64,000 nt of DNA from positions 4,216,001 through 4,280,000 of the forward strand of contig JALJCS010000038.1 in assembly GCA_023055355.1 (NCBI GenBank), in the 5' to 3' direction. Positions 42,869 through 55,600 of the stretch are shown here, piece after piece. This DNA is from Agelaius tricolor. Taxonomy: Eukaryota; Chordata; Aves; Passeriformes; Icteridae. The notes under the pieces are model-generated. The model worked only from the letters and a program-made list of their open reading frames with translations, made no database searches and had not been told where the DNA came from. The position numbers were made by a program, and so were the translations under genes. The number at the start of each line of letters is the position of its first letter. Positions within the stretch are counted from its first letter, which is position 1.

Positions 42869-45800
42869 TAGGCTCTCCAGCAGGCAGCAGCTCCAGACCA
42901 TATTGCATTCCACAGATGCAGAGCTGAGTGACTGGATGACTGCAGCAGTTTTTGTTTGAAATGGTGAATCTCTGTGGCTTTGTTCACTTTCTATATTTGC
43001 ACAGTTCCTGTTGCTTGGGGCACCCATCCCATTGCTACAATTGCAGCACAGATCCAAGGCCTATTAGATAATTGAGCTTTATTTTCTACAAAGATATTAT
43101 GCAGTGTTCTTCACTGGGTTGCACCAGAAAACCTAGAAGCGAGACATTTTACTTTAAAATATATTTTATTTATAAAAAGAAAATTTCCCAGAAATGCCAA
43201 TGGGAATGGCAACAAATCAAATCCCAGGAATAATTTCTCAATGGAACTTTAAAAAAAAAAAACCATCTTACGACCTCAGGGTATTTTCCATCTCTGCTCC
43301 TTCCTCCTGCTTTGTCAGGAGCTGGTTGGAAAAGATGTTCCAGTCCCTACCCTGTCCTGGCAGCCTCGTGGATCATCAGGAGCCCTGTGAATGCCCTCTG
43401 TGCCGTGGGAAGATCTCCTAAAAGTGCTTTGGAACCAAACTCTTGGATCCCTGAGCCCCCTCTGCACAGCTGCAGCACACCATCAATCCAGGCCTTAAAC
43501 AGAATTGTTCCCTTATCACAGACCCCAGAGACCTCTTTGCTCACATAGACACTAAAGTTGGTGTTAATTAGAAACCTGTGTATTAAGGCCAGATCTGCCA
43601 ATATTTTGATGGAACTGCATTCCTAAGGCAGGTTTATTGTTTTGATGAGAGGAATGAGGTGCAATCCAGGATAACTCCCATGGTGTTGGGGTTCCAGGCC
43701 CTGTCCCAGTACCAATCACAGGCCATGCTCTCCTCAGCAGGACTGTCCACATGGTTTGCCACTTCATGTGGCATTTCCTCCACTTTTCTGCCTAGAAATC
43801 TTCCTGCAGCACTGAGTGTTTCAGTGCAGTTTAAAATGGGTGTGAATTTGTCTGTGTTGGCAGTTCAGAGCTTGCTGTTACCAATGACAGGCACGAGAGT
43901 TCTCGGCGTTTTCCCTTCCCTCGCCGCAGCTGCGGCCTGGCTGGGACTGAGTCACTCAGCTGTGAAAAGCACTCAGGGATCTGAAAGCTGGGGCTGTTCC
44001 TGTCCATTAGCACCAGTGGCCACAGCAGCCCAGCTGGGTGGGATCCATTTAGTGCCAGTCTCACAGCTGGGCTCCGAGAGGCGCCTCCAGCCAGCAGGTA
44101 CACATGGAATGGGGTTTGGACATAACAGGAGGCCAGCACGACACTGAAGGGTTATTAATGATAGCATTCAGTCAGGAAGGGCTTTATTTTTCTTATTAGG
44201 GAAACTATCACTTCTGGAAGTGTTGCAGACACATTTTGGAAGCAGCACCAACTATTTTAAAAGTTAAAAACTGCATTGGCAGGTGTGAGGGAGATGTTCT
44301 GGAAAGGGAAGATACAGCCTGGCTTAAGAGAAACCCGATGTATTCAGAGAGATCCAAGCTTTTCCCTTTGATCATCTTCCTCTTCCCACCCACCTTGGAT
44401 CAGCTCCCACCCGTCCACATGCAGGATCTGAACCATTCCAGCCAGTTCCTGAGCCTTTCCAGCTCCCAGTCCATGTAGACCAAGGCACAGCTCCCTGAGG
44501 CACTGCTGGAGTTTGTGAAATGCTTCACAAATGCAGATAAGGACAAAACCAACGTTCTGCAGGAGCTGCAGTGAGGGGCAGGAGGGCAGACCCAGGAGTG
44601 GTGGGGAACAGGGACACCAGCATGGGGGCAAGGCCAGCTCCTGCCTCCCCTCCCTGCTGCCTCTGGATTGCCCTCTGGGGAAGGGAATGCACCCAGAGGA
44701 AACAGATTGAGGACACTGACCATAACTTAAAATTCATCTTTGGAGTAATTGTTTCAACTTTTTTTACTCCATTTCTGGAGCTTTCCCCCTTGTCTGGTTG
44801 TATTTTATTCAGTTGGCTTCTCTCAGTTTTTTATGCTGGGGGTTCCAAGCAGGTTTCTCTCTCTGAACATGACAATTTGTTCTTTAGTGCTTCTTTTAGG
44901 GTGTTTATCTCTTTTTAGATCCTGCAAGTGCCTCTTTTTTCCAGTTACTTTTCCCCCCACAAATCACAGCCTCTTGTCTTCAGTTTAATTTTTACATTTA
45001 ATGAAATAGCTCTGAAATTAAATGTTCTTTAATAAATCCCTGATCAGGGTATCTCACAACAAAAGGTACTTGGATTTTATTATTGTTATTATTACTAATA
45101 CAAAGTAATGACATGCCTGAATCCTTATCAAGTGTAATTCAGGGGGATTAGTCATTTCAGTTGAAAGGAAAAGTTTGCTCCATCATTTACTGAACTCATC
45201 TGCTCCATGTCCTGCTCCTGTTTATTTAGATTTATTATTATTTACCGGTTTTTTAGGTCTTGAGATCAAATTGTTGATCACAATGCTCTGAGGTTTGGGT
45301 TTCTGCTTCACTGGGCAAACAGCAATCAGCTAAATACAGGAAAACAAGCTAAATATAGAGAAAACTGAATGAGAATATCACATTTTTGATGTGTGTGATG
45401 TCAAGCATGACAAACCCACTAAGCACCTCGCTAAGAAAAGCAAAGCAAGCCTCAAAAACCTCAGAACTTGCTGAGATTTTCTCATTGAGAAAAAATTCTG
45501 TGTCTTCAACACGAACTACAAAAAAGAGCAACTGTGAATCAGGCAGACATCCCACATTTCTGGCTGGATTGAGCTACAAGCAGTTCCTGCAGTGCCCTTC
45601 CCCAGCTCCTCGAGCCCTGGGTGTTGATGAGCCCCAGGCCTGGCTGGAGGCTGAGCAGCAGCTGGGGCAGATGTTGGACACCTGGGCTCCAGGAACGAGG
45701 CTTCCCAACGCTGGGACAGCTTCAGCTCCCACAGCAATGCTTTAGACATGGAACCACTGTCAGAAGTAGGTCAGCTGGATATCAAAAATCTGTGTGTGCT

Positions 45801-46578
45801 GAGCTCCAGCTCCAGGGCAGTTGTGCCTGGGCAGGCGGCAGCAGCTGCACCATGGAAGGATGGGACTCCCCTGTTGCTGTCAGTGTGAGCTGATGGGGAT
45901 GGCAACAGCAAGAGTCCTTCTGGAAACCAGAAACCAGTGCAGGGTTAAAAGCAGCCATTGTTTGCTATGAAGGGGCTTTGCAGACAAAATTGCACATCTC
46001 TGGCAAAGGACATCTCCAGCAGATGCAGGGAGCTGGGCATGTGTTTCATGCAGGGGGTGGGAGCAGGGCTGACAGAGCTGACCAGCCACAAACCTGTGTG
46101 TGAGGAGCACTGGGAAAGGGCAGAGAGACAGACAGGGCTGAAACAAGGCACAGGAAAAGGTGAAGCCTTCCAGAGGGGCCTGGGCCCTGGCTCTTGGCTC
46201 TGTCCCCACTGAACATGAAGCAGCAGCAGAGGGTGCAAGTCCCAGCACCTCAGCGCCCCCTTGTCCTGCCTGTGTCCTGCTCCCTCAGCCCTGCCTGAGC
46301 AGTAACAGCTCTGGAAAGCCCTGTCCTGCCCATGCTGGGTTCAGCAGCCAGGGGACAGCAATGTCCCTGCTGTCCTGGTGGGTCCAGTGCCACAGACAGG
46401 GCTCTGAGCTCTGAGCCTGGTGCCCAGCTCTCCCCATTGAGCAGGGGTGCTGCCAGGGGGGACACAGCCTCCCATGGGGACAGGAGCAGGGCAGGTGTGG
46501 CTGGGGAGGCTCTGAGGCAGCAGAGGAGCCACTTCAGCTGGAAGGAGGAGGATGGAGGGTTTGGGTTTGTTTGTTTGC
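42869..46578 (+). other. Intronic sequence, no gene recognised
   Basis: Non-coding. Includes a poly-A run at 43249-43262, a small CpG cluster at 43890-43940 and AT-rich DNA at 44980-45360. No coding exon recognised. Confidence 0.45.
43948..43954 (+). promoter_or_regulatory. AP-1 site in a palindrome
   Basis: Seen: TGAGTCA inside the palindromic CTGAGTCACTCAG at 43947-43959, directly after a small CpG cluster (TTCTCGGCG, CTCGCCGCAGCTGCGG). A perfect TPA-response consensus in possible regulatory context; no functional data. Confidence 0.35.
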
Positions 46579-46646
46579 ATGTGGCCAGCCAAACGTGGCC
46601 AGCCAAGCGTTCCTTTCTTCTCAGCAAACGTTCCTTTCTTCTCACC
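46579..46646 (+). repeat. Two adjacent short tandem duplications
   Basis: Seen: GTGGCCAGCCAAACG/GTGGCCAGCCAAGCG-type 14-15-bp pair, immediately followed by a pair of CGTTCCTTTCTTCTCA units about 21 bases apart. Confidence 0.88.
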
Positions 46647-48700
46647 ATCCTTCAGCTCCTCTTTGATCTGAACTGCACTTTTTCCTGGAAGACTTCCAGC
46701 ATTCTCAGTGCAGCTATGAAGTTCCCTTTTTTCCTCCCTATTCAGGCCACATCCCTCAAATTTAGGAAAGACGCTGCAGTGGTGACGTGGGACTGTGTAA
46801 AGTCATTTCTGGAGGAACATGTTTGACTTCTTCAGATGTTCCTGATCTCTCCTCCCAGAACAAACACAGAACAGGCAACAGCAGCACAGGCTCCCACAGT
46901 CACCTCAGAGTTTGACTTAATGCAATGTGCAAAATCAGCCCCATAAAAGGCTCAAGCTGTGGTTTGGTGCAGATGTCCAATAAATTGAGAACTTTTGGCG
47001 ACCCTCATTTCTAGACTGACATGTCAGACAGATGCACATGCCAGAAGCACACTGGGAAGCAAAGCCTGTGTTGGGAGGTATGCCAGGAGCCAAGATGCAT
47101 TTGCAGAGCTCTGGAGCAGCAGCTTGGCCATCTCTGGCCCAGGCAGCAGGATGATGGAGAGAACCCCCGGGCAGTGTCTGGGTAATGATGTTGCTTTTTA
47201 AAAAGACAACAAAAAAGGTGTTGCACCCTCCTCCTGCTAAGGAGGCCTGGAGACAGGAGAGAAAAGGCTTCTTTCTCTAGAGGTGAACAGTCACTTCTTC
47301 CTGCAGCAGAAGAATCCTGACACTAGATAAGTAGCTGTGAGAAGATTCATAAAAAAACTAATTTATAATTTGCCAGAATATAATCCTATTTGATCAGTGT
47401 TATTCAGTTCCTCTTTCTTTTAAAATTCAGTGCACTTAACTGTTCTACGAGGGTTTATGAATGTTTAAAAATTGCTTTGTGGTCCCTAAAGTAATTTGAC
47501 AAGTCTGACAGGTATTGATTAAAAACCTGAAATTATTCAGACTGTAGGATGACTTGAGGGATTAGATAGAAAGTTTTTTCAAATGTGAAAGGAAATAAGA
47601 TGTTGGAAAGTAAATATGTTCTTGAATATTTTTGAAAAATCCATTACAACTGTGAAATTAAATTGAAATGAGATACTTCGTGTGGAGATGAAGGAACTAA
47701 ATGCTGGCTTTACTATTTAGGCATGGGGTAGAACTGCCCCTCCCAGGCTCAACAAAGTTGCTGGAAGTTGCTGGTCTCTGGCACAGATCCCACCTTGGGG
47801 AGCCCTTGGGGAGCTCCTGCACCTGCCCAGCCCTGGCAGCTCCTTCCATCCTCTGCTCCTGGTGGGGCTGATGGAACTCAGGGCTCTCTGTCCAGAGTGG
47901 ACATGATGATCCATAACCAAACATGTCCAGGTCTGAACAAGTAACTCCCCCAGCCTGCTGCCAGCTGGGAATAAGGCAAAAACCAGTTCTGAGTGTGTTG
48001 TGGGAGAATCCTCCTTCCCTGCTGGGACAATGGGCTGCTGGGCACAGAACCCCTGTGCCCCCCTGCCCCACTTGCAGCAACTGGGGCTGTTCCATTCCAA
48101 GGGAAATGCCTGGCTGCTCACTCCAGCACTGGGGCAGGGAACACCCAGTTCAGGGCAGGGATCAGAGCCCTGAGCCCGTGGGCTGGTGCAGAGTGTGTGG
48201 GCAGCTCTGCAGACTGGTTCTGCCAAGGGGGTGCTCCACAAACACCTGATTCTGCTCTTGATGGTGCTATCACTGCTGCTGTTTAATCAGATAATGGATG
48301 GCTGTTGGTATTGGTTAAATTCCGGAGTGATTCCATGCATGGAGAAAATCAAGTGTTTGTTATGGAGATAATCAAGTGGTTTTTCTGATGGTACAGTTCC
48401 CTGGACTGAGCAGCAGAGTTAGGATGTGGAGGTACTCAGCAAGCAGATAATGGAGGGCTTGCTTGGCCTGTTACCTCAGGGCACCACCAGCCCTTTTTCA
48501 TCTCCAGTAATTCCCAGTTTCACTGGGATCAAAAGCCTTGGTGAGGGGAGTCTGCAGGGCACGAGTGGAGCTGAACCAGGCGTCACCAGGCTGGGCACAG
48601 CATTTGAAACCCCTGTGCTATATATGGCCCTTGGTTATATTTCAGTGACAATATTAAACTTTAAAAAGATGAGTGGAAGGAAAGGAGACCTTCAAATTTA
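46647..48700 (+). other. Intronic sequence, no gene recognised
   Basis: Non-coding; 47330-47700 is strongly AT-rich. A 22-23-bp near-duplication with ATGGAGA-AATCAAGTG at 48339 and 48362 is present. No coding exon. Confidence 0.45.
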
Positions 48701-48930
48701 GTTACTGCCAGGAAATAATACTCGGCAGCACATAGCTGTCATTCTGCAGCAGACAGGGATTATCCATAAACCCTGTACCTCCAAAGTGAAGGAGAGTAAT
48801 AAAGCCGACCCCAGGCGCACTTTGAACTTGGCTACCTCTGATTAATTAAGTTTTTCCTTCCTTGAGCCTGATTTAGTACTTATGCTCAGAATGAAGGATT
48901 TAAGTTAAGAAACTGTTGAGAAATTGAAGG
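48701..48930 (+). promoter_or_regulatory. Candidate conserved non-coding element
   Basis: Seen: CAGGAAATAATACTCGGC, CAGACAGGGATTATCC, GTAATAAAGCCGACCCCAGG, CGCACTTTGAACTTGG and GATTAATTAAGTTTTTCC within 230 bases. It keeps isolated CpGs, a bicoid/OTX-like GGATTA and a HOX-like TTAATTAA. No repeat similarity. Texture-based inference. Confidence 0.38.
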
Positions 48931-51900
48931 ACAGCTCTCATCCCCTCTTTCCCATCTCATCCCCTTCCCTATCACATGCACACACATGTGGGTAGCAAAG
49001 GGCTTGATGTGGCTGCTGAAAATCAGGCTCCGAGGGCATTCCTGTCCCAGAATTCTTGTCATTCCTCCTGCACTTGCACCACTTCCACTGGATTTTTATT
49101 CCTGCCAAGCTTGAAATGTCAGCGGGGCATGGCAAACATCAGCTAATTCTGGCTGCAGGTCTCAGGGCAGTGGAAGGTGTAACAGTGATCCTGCATTTAT
49201 ATGGAAAGTAGGAAGGTGTCTGTGCAGCTCTGGAGTATCCTCCTTTCATTCATTTAATGACAGAGCTTCCTGGGACACTTAAAATCCGTCTGTGGCAGGG
49301 CTGAGGCTCAGCACAGGCACACACTCCACGTTCAAAGAGCCTCTCTGCTGCCCACAGAAGCCTGGCACAGTATGGTTCATAATGAGAAGTGCAAATATGA
49401 GGCAGAATGGCCCAATTTTGTGTTTGCTGCTTTGGTACTTGGTGACCACATAGAATTCTTTTGGTTTAGAAGGAGTTTGTAGAACATAGCTGGAAATAGG
49501 TTTGCTCCTACCAGCTGAATGGATCTTCCCATGTCCTGGCAAGTCAGTCAGCCCCTGGCTTCCTATGGAACTGCTGTGGCTGGTGCTGTATCCCTTAATT
49601 ACACTTCCTTAACTCACTTCTTTTGGAGGAGAAACAATTGTTTAGAGTAATGAGAGAGTCTATTTTGATTGAAAGATGTACAATAATCTGCCCTGAATCT
49701 GCTCTGCTGCATTGTACCAAACTCACTTATTTTCTCTATATTTGTTCATAGTCAAAGCATAAATAATTCAGCATTTTGTCTCTCCCTGTGAATGTGAGAA
49801 GCATGCTTGCTGATTCCAGATCAGATGGAGCAGTGATGTTTATTACTCTGATGTTGGGGAATGATTGTTGCATATTTAATATCACCATAAATAAAGCTCC
49901 TGTAGCTGTGTTCCCACTCGTGGGATCGGCGTGAGGCTCTCTCTGAGCCCTCTGATCTGCAGCCCTCAGAGCTGGGATGGAAGCAGAGGCTTTGCCTGCC
50001 CACTGTGACCCAGGGCATGAGTGACAACTGCGTTTCCAGCCTGCCCAGCCTGGCTGGCATCCACCAGCCCACAGCTCTGCCAGCCCCACCTGCTCCAAAG
50101 TCATTTATCTCACCCAGAAATACTCAGAGACTTGCACCGTGTGACAAAGCAAATAGCAGAAGTAAAACAAACCTCATTAAAATAAAGTGGCTGGATGATA
50201 AGGGGAATGGTTAACATACCTTTAACAGCAGTATTTCTTTTCTTCATTTTATCTCACTAATGCCTTTAAAAACTGCCTGAAAGTATTTTATAGTAATTAC
50301 TAAAGGAGCTGGAGTTTTTAGCAGTCTTGTAATGGGGAGCTGAACATCTCTGATTTTAGTGGCTTTTTTTCAAAGCGTGGGGAGGACACCAGGCAGTGAG
50401 TGAGGATCTGGGCCATGTCTGTTGTTCCTATTTATAATTAAAATTCCATTCAAAGTGTGGCACAGGTATTGCAGCATCCTGCAGTCCTGGGCTGGGTGTT
50501 GTGCCATCCATAACAGCCTTGCAGGACTGTTCCAGCACCTTGCTGAACTCCAGCTGGTCACCCAGCACCCAGTTTTCCATTTTCTCCTCTAAAATTCCCT
50601 CCATGGAGAGAAATTCTTGTACATTTTACCAAAGGCACTTGCCAGAATAAAGGGAGTGAGGCACTGCTTGGCAGTGGTGAAAGGCAAGGGAGAGAGCGAG
50701 CTTTGTCCACGAGCCATGTGCAAGCCAAGGCTGTCCTGCTGGGTCACATTCCTGTTCTCTCAGCCTTGGCATGGATCACTTCTTTTTAATGGAGTCCAGC
50801 GTTCCCAGTGTTTCCAAACTTGTTTTAGTGTTTGCAGCAAGCTGGGATCATCTCTGAGAAACAGTTTGTGTGGATGTGATTGAGGGAAGGAACGTCACTG
50901 TGCTGGAAGCAGGGACCCTCTGAGAGCCAAGGGATGGACTTGGCTCTTCCTTAGAATGCTGAGGGCTCCGAGAGGACCCCTGCCAGTGTCACAAGGTGGA
51001 TTGGGAGGGGACTGTCCCCACTGTCCCTGTGTGCCATGCTTGGGGCTGCACGGAGCCATCCCAGCGCCTGGAGTGCTCCAGGAGCAGCCTCCTCTCCTCT
51101 CAGGGTGCAGACAGTGCAGCAGCACCAAGTCTGCAATGGAAAATTGCTCCTTGCCACCTGCTGATGTGGTCACTGCCCCTACATGGCATCCTCAGGGTGA
51201 CAGGGCCGTGCAGAGGGGACAATTCCCCCAGCCAGCCCCAGCAGAGGCTCCACTGGAGCCAGCAGTGCTGGCCACTGTCACAGATGTGGATCAGAACTGC
51301 TCCAAACCCTGCCTTTACTGGCACACAGCCATTCTGCTTGTTCAGTATTCTAAAAGCACAGTTAATAACTATTTTTGTCTCTATTCTCATTTCTCACGTA
51401 CATATAAAGGCTCAGTTGATGTTTAGCTTGACAAGCCAGGCTGCAGTTTAGATGCCAAAAATCTCCAAACTGTCATGGAGGGAGACAAGGATAGAGGAAA
51501 AAACAACTTAGATAAAAGGGCTGTGGACTCAGAAATGCTGCATGTGGCACACTTCCCAATCCTCAGAGAGACTTATTAATTCACATTGTGGAAGTGTTTA
51601 TGGTGCACAACTCAAGTGGCTTCCTGGCTCCACTTGGGATCTCACTGCATTTAGGAAGAAGTTGCTTTCACACTTCTACAGGCAAAGGAATTAAAAAGTT
51701 GTTTTGTTTCTTGAAGTGTATAAAGTAATAAAGTGTTTAAGGGATGGAATAAGGGAAGCCACATGTCAAAGGCAGGCCAAGACTGTACTCAGGAGCTGCA
51801 CATCAACCTAATGCAGGGAGGTTTTTATTGGCTTCTCCCAAACCACAATGTTCAGACTTGGGTATAATATTCAGTCCTTTGCTGCATCCTTGCAGCTCCC

Positions 51901-52490
51901 AGAACTGAAACTGATTTTTGCCCAGGGACTGGGCTAACACATTCCTTCAGCTCTAATCACTTTAAGAAAAACAAAGCTAAGAAAAAAAATATCCATAAGC
52001 AAAAAATCTTAAGTTATTATCCTATCATTTGTAACATGGATGTGAGTGTTGTAGGCACTTAACAGACAAGGCACTTGGCAGCTTTTCCCAAATTCTCTGT
52101 ATTCTGTGTGGCAGCTGCTGGTGCATCTGGGTTTTGCAAGAGCTGTAGGTTGGAGAGCACAGAGCTTTTAACCCATCCCTCATCCCAGGGAAGATTCCTG
52201 CTCTATCCTCACATCAGCCAGCCTGATCCTCATCACTTGTGCTTTTCTCAAGTGTCCAAAGAAGTGAAGAAACCATGGAACATTTTTCTCACTTGGCAGT
52301 TGTTTTAATCTCTCAGCAGTGTGCCCTGTGCCAGGCCTGTCCCTGTCCCTGTGCCACCTCTGAGCCCAGCAGTCTGAGCTGTCCCCCTCGTGCCCTGTGA
52401 GTGAGACAGGAGTGGAGGTTGTGCAGTGACTCAGTGCCAGCCCGTGCTCGGTCCCTCCCCGGGGCTGGCTCTGTCCCTGTAATCGCTGGT
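48931..52490 (+). other. Intronic sequence, no gene recognised
   Basis: Non-coding. The 50120-50330 part is AT-rich and motif-dense, a weak further regulatory candidate. The 50956-51451 frames sit in GC-rich background and have no recognisable domains. Confidence 0.45.
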
Positions 52491-52608
52491 GACAGGCTGG
52501 AGCTTTGGGGACAGCCAGGACAGGCTGGAGCTTTGGGGACAGGCAGGACAGGCTGGAGCTTTGCTGGGGACAGCCAGGACAGGCTGGAGCTTTGCTGGGG
52601 ACAGCCAG
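52491..52608 (+). repeat. 28/31-bp minisatellite, four copies
   Basis: Seen: GACAGGCTGGAGCTTTGGGG-ACAGCCAG at 52491 and 52519 (28 bp), then a 31-bp version with CTG inserted at 52547 and 52578. The two pairs are nearly identical internally, suggesting unit doubling after the 3-bp insertion. Chance ORFs run through it on both strands. Confidence 0.95.
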
Positions 52609-55600
52609 CCCTGGCAGGGCAGGCACAGCTATGGAGTCAATCACAGCCACGTGCCCAGCTCCAGGAGCCCATTCCCACCTCCTGTGTGGCTGTGGCTCTG
52701 TGTGTCAGCCTGGGCAGGGGACACCTGTCTGTGAGCAGTGACAGCTCCTGGCTGGGGACATGGCACAGCTCCTGCTGAAATGAGCTCCCGTTTCACCTAA
52801 ATTGTTTCAGAGCTTCAGCTGAATCCCTGGAGTTCAGCTGTGCCCGTGTCCTCCCAGATGAATCCTGCTCTGCCTCCCACCCTGTGACAGGGACATCAGG
52901 ACATGGCTGAGGATCCTGTCCTGGAGAGGACAGTGCAGTCCAGAGCCACACAGGATGTCCTTTTCAAACAGCTCCAGTTGATTTATGGAGCCATTTCAGG
53001 CTTTAATGCTGCTGGTGCAGGATGGTGACATCAGAGGCTCGGGGCTGCTGTTTGTGATGGAGCAGGAGGCAGCTGGGGCTGCTCCGATCAGGATGGGCTT
53101 TGCTTTTGCTCTGTCTTTAGAGCACAGTTGCTCTTTTGGAAACTCACCTGGTGCTTTCAGTTCTGGTGCCCTGGAATGGAAGAGAAAGGCAGCCAGGCCC
53201 TCTCCTGGAGCCAGGCAGGGACAGGAGGAGCAGCCCCTGCCACTGGAGGGAGGTGAGCCAAGCTCATCCCCAGCTCTGGGATGGGACATTCCCGGGCTGT
53301 GCCCACCCAGGCCAGCATCCCCTACTCCCCTCTCTGCCTTCCTTGCTGGCCACAGCACCTGGAAGTTCTGTGCAGCTGCAGCATGGAACTCCAGGCAGGG
53401 TGTAAATCCAGGACAGCCTCATCAGCTCAGGAGCAGATTGCAGTTTTGTTTCTGGGAACATACGCTGGCCCCGTGTATTCCCAGGGATTTGACCTAAGCT
53501 TAGCATCTGTCAGGATAAGAACAAGTGCTTTAGTGCAGTGCCACAGTGGTTTAGAGGAGTTCACTGGATGGGCAGCAGGGCAGAGGGGGTTGTTGGCTCT
53601 TCCCACTTGGATGATGGTTTTATATTCCATCAGAGGAAGAGAAAATATTTGTGGAAATCGATGTTTTGAGAAATTAAATACAAGAACAAAATGTAAACCA
53701 GATCCAAACATTTTGTATTTTCTCATAAGAAAGTAAAATAAGAATTTTTTGGCTCTGCCCTGCAGATCTAACCCTGCAGAGTTGGGAACTGCAAAGCACT
53801 GCCAGTAGTGGTGAGTGGAAAAGGCAGAGCCTGGACTGGGAGCAAGGAGTGAACCCCAGCAGAAAGGAAGGTGTCTGTGCAACTCTGTTTATTTTAACTC
53901 AATCTACTTTACATCAACTCAGGCTCTTAGTGTGTCTGAGTAGTTTTAACTCTTCCTGTCATCAGTACAGGCTAATGGCCTAAAATGTAGGCTTAGGCAT
54001 TAAGAATACAGAAGAATTGTAGGTGAGACAGGCACAGGTTCCCTGAGGGAGTTAACTGAGACCGGGCTGGGCTGTGGGGAGCTCTGTGTGACCCTGAACA
54101 CCCGTCACAAAGGAAAATCCTTCCAGGTTCTGTCTACAAAAATTCCACACAACTGTGAGTGTGAAATAAAGTCATTTTTGCAATGATGATGAGCTGGGTT
54201 TAATTTGGTTAATAACTGAGGCAAGTTAATCCTGTTCAGGCAAGGATCAAACCAGTTTCAGTGCATGTGTGTCAGTGCTTTGCATGTGTCTAACTAGATT
54301 GATTTAAAATAGCTTGGCTAGAAAAGAAAGTTGCTTCTACTGTACAGCTCCTGAACTGGGGCTCACACCTGCCCCTGCTCCTGCCTCCATTCCCTTCCAC
54401 AGTGAAACTTTAGGTCAAGCTCCCCTCTGGCTCCCTTGTTTAGTAGATGAGGGTGGAGACATTCATGGGGAGAACTCATTCAGCAATCTCCACATCCCCT
54501 CCAGAAGACATGAAAAACATAAAAAATGTTTCAGGTCAGGATGATTTACTGGGTCTGACTGCCTGGCATTTACAGGAATGGCTCTGCAGCTCCTTCTCCT
54601 TTTGCCTGCAGCCAGGCTCTGGGTCCCTTTCCCAGGATTTGTGCTGAGCTGTGGGCTGGGTGCTCGGGGCAGGAGCAGCAGGAGCCCCTGGAAGCTCAGC
54701 AGGGCCTGGAGCCAAGGGGGGGCTCAGCTCCCCAGGTGAATTGTCAGCAGCAAAGCTGACACTCTGCTCATTGTCTTCTTTTAATGAATGCATTACTCAG
54801 CCAGGCTGAGACTCTGGTCTTCTGAGGGCTGGTGTAGATCTGCAGAGCTTGTTGCACCGTGGCTGCTCGGTCCTGCAGGTAGCAGAGTGCACAGAGTGCA
54901 CAGACATTGGCATTCCCAGACCCCCATGGCCTCCCTTCCCTGGGGAGAGCAGTCCTGGTCGGGTGCTGGAAGCCAAGCCATGACTCATCTCCAGTGGGAT
55001 GGGCAGTGTTTCCATCTTGGAGAAGCCACATCCACCCTGGGTAACCCCAGCTGGCTCTTAGCAGACCCCAGCAGCTCTCACAGACTCCCTGTGTCTGCAG
55101 TGGGGAAACTGAGGCACACAAAGGCAGAGCAACCACACCAACCTTACGTGAGAAAAGACAAAGCCTGCTTTTTTCAGTCTGTACCTACTCCAGGTATCAC
55201 TGTGATATTCTGTCAGCTCTTGCAATACAGAGATTTATATGAAATCGTTTCTATTCCATTGAAGCAATTTTCAGAGATTAATTTTTGAGGGTATTAGCAT
55301 TGATTCCTGAGCACATGTGCTTCCTCCTCCTGCCAGTGGTCCATATCCAGGGAAAGCTGCATTGTCTGAGCTGGAGGAAAGCTCACTTGCCCTAATTTAT
55401 TGAAAAAATTAATTTTAGATTTAAAATGGGGTTTTCATTTATGAACCCCGCTCAATCTGTTCTTCACTCCTGAGTCTTCACCCTGACCTTTCCCTTATCT
55501 GAAATCCTCTGGGCTGTACACTGTGTTCATTAGTGAAACTTGCAGGAGGGAGCAGCAGGTGTGGATGTGGATAAGGACTGCACGCACGCTTGGCTCCGTG

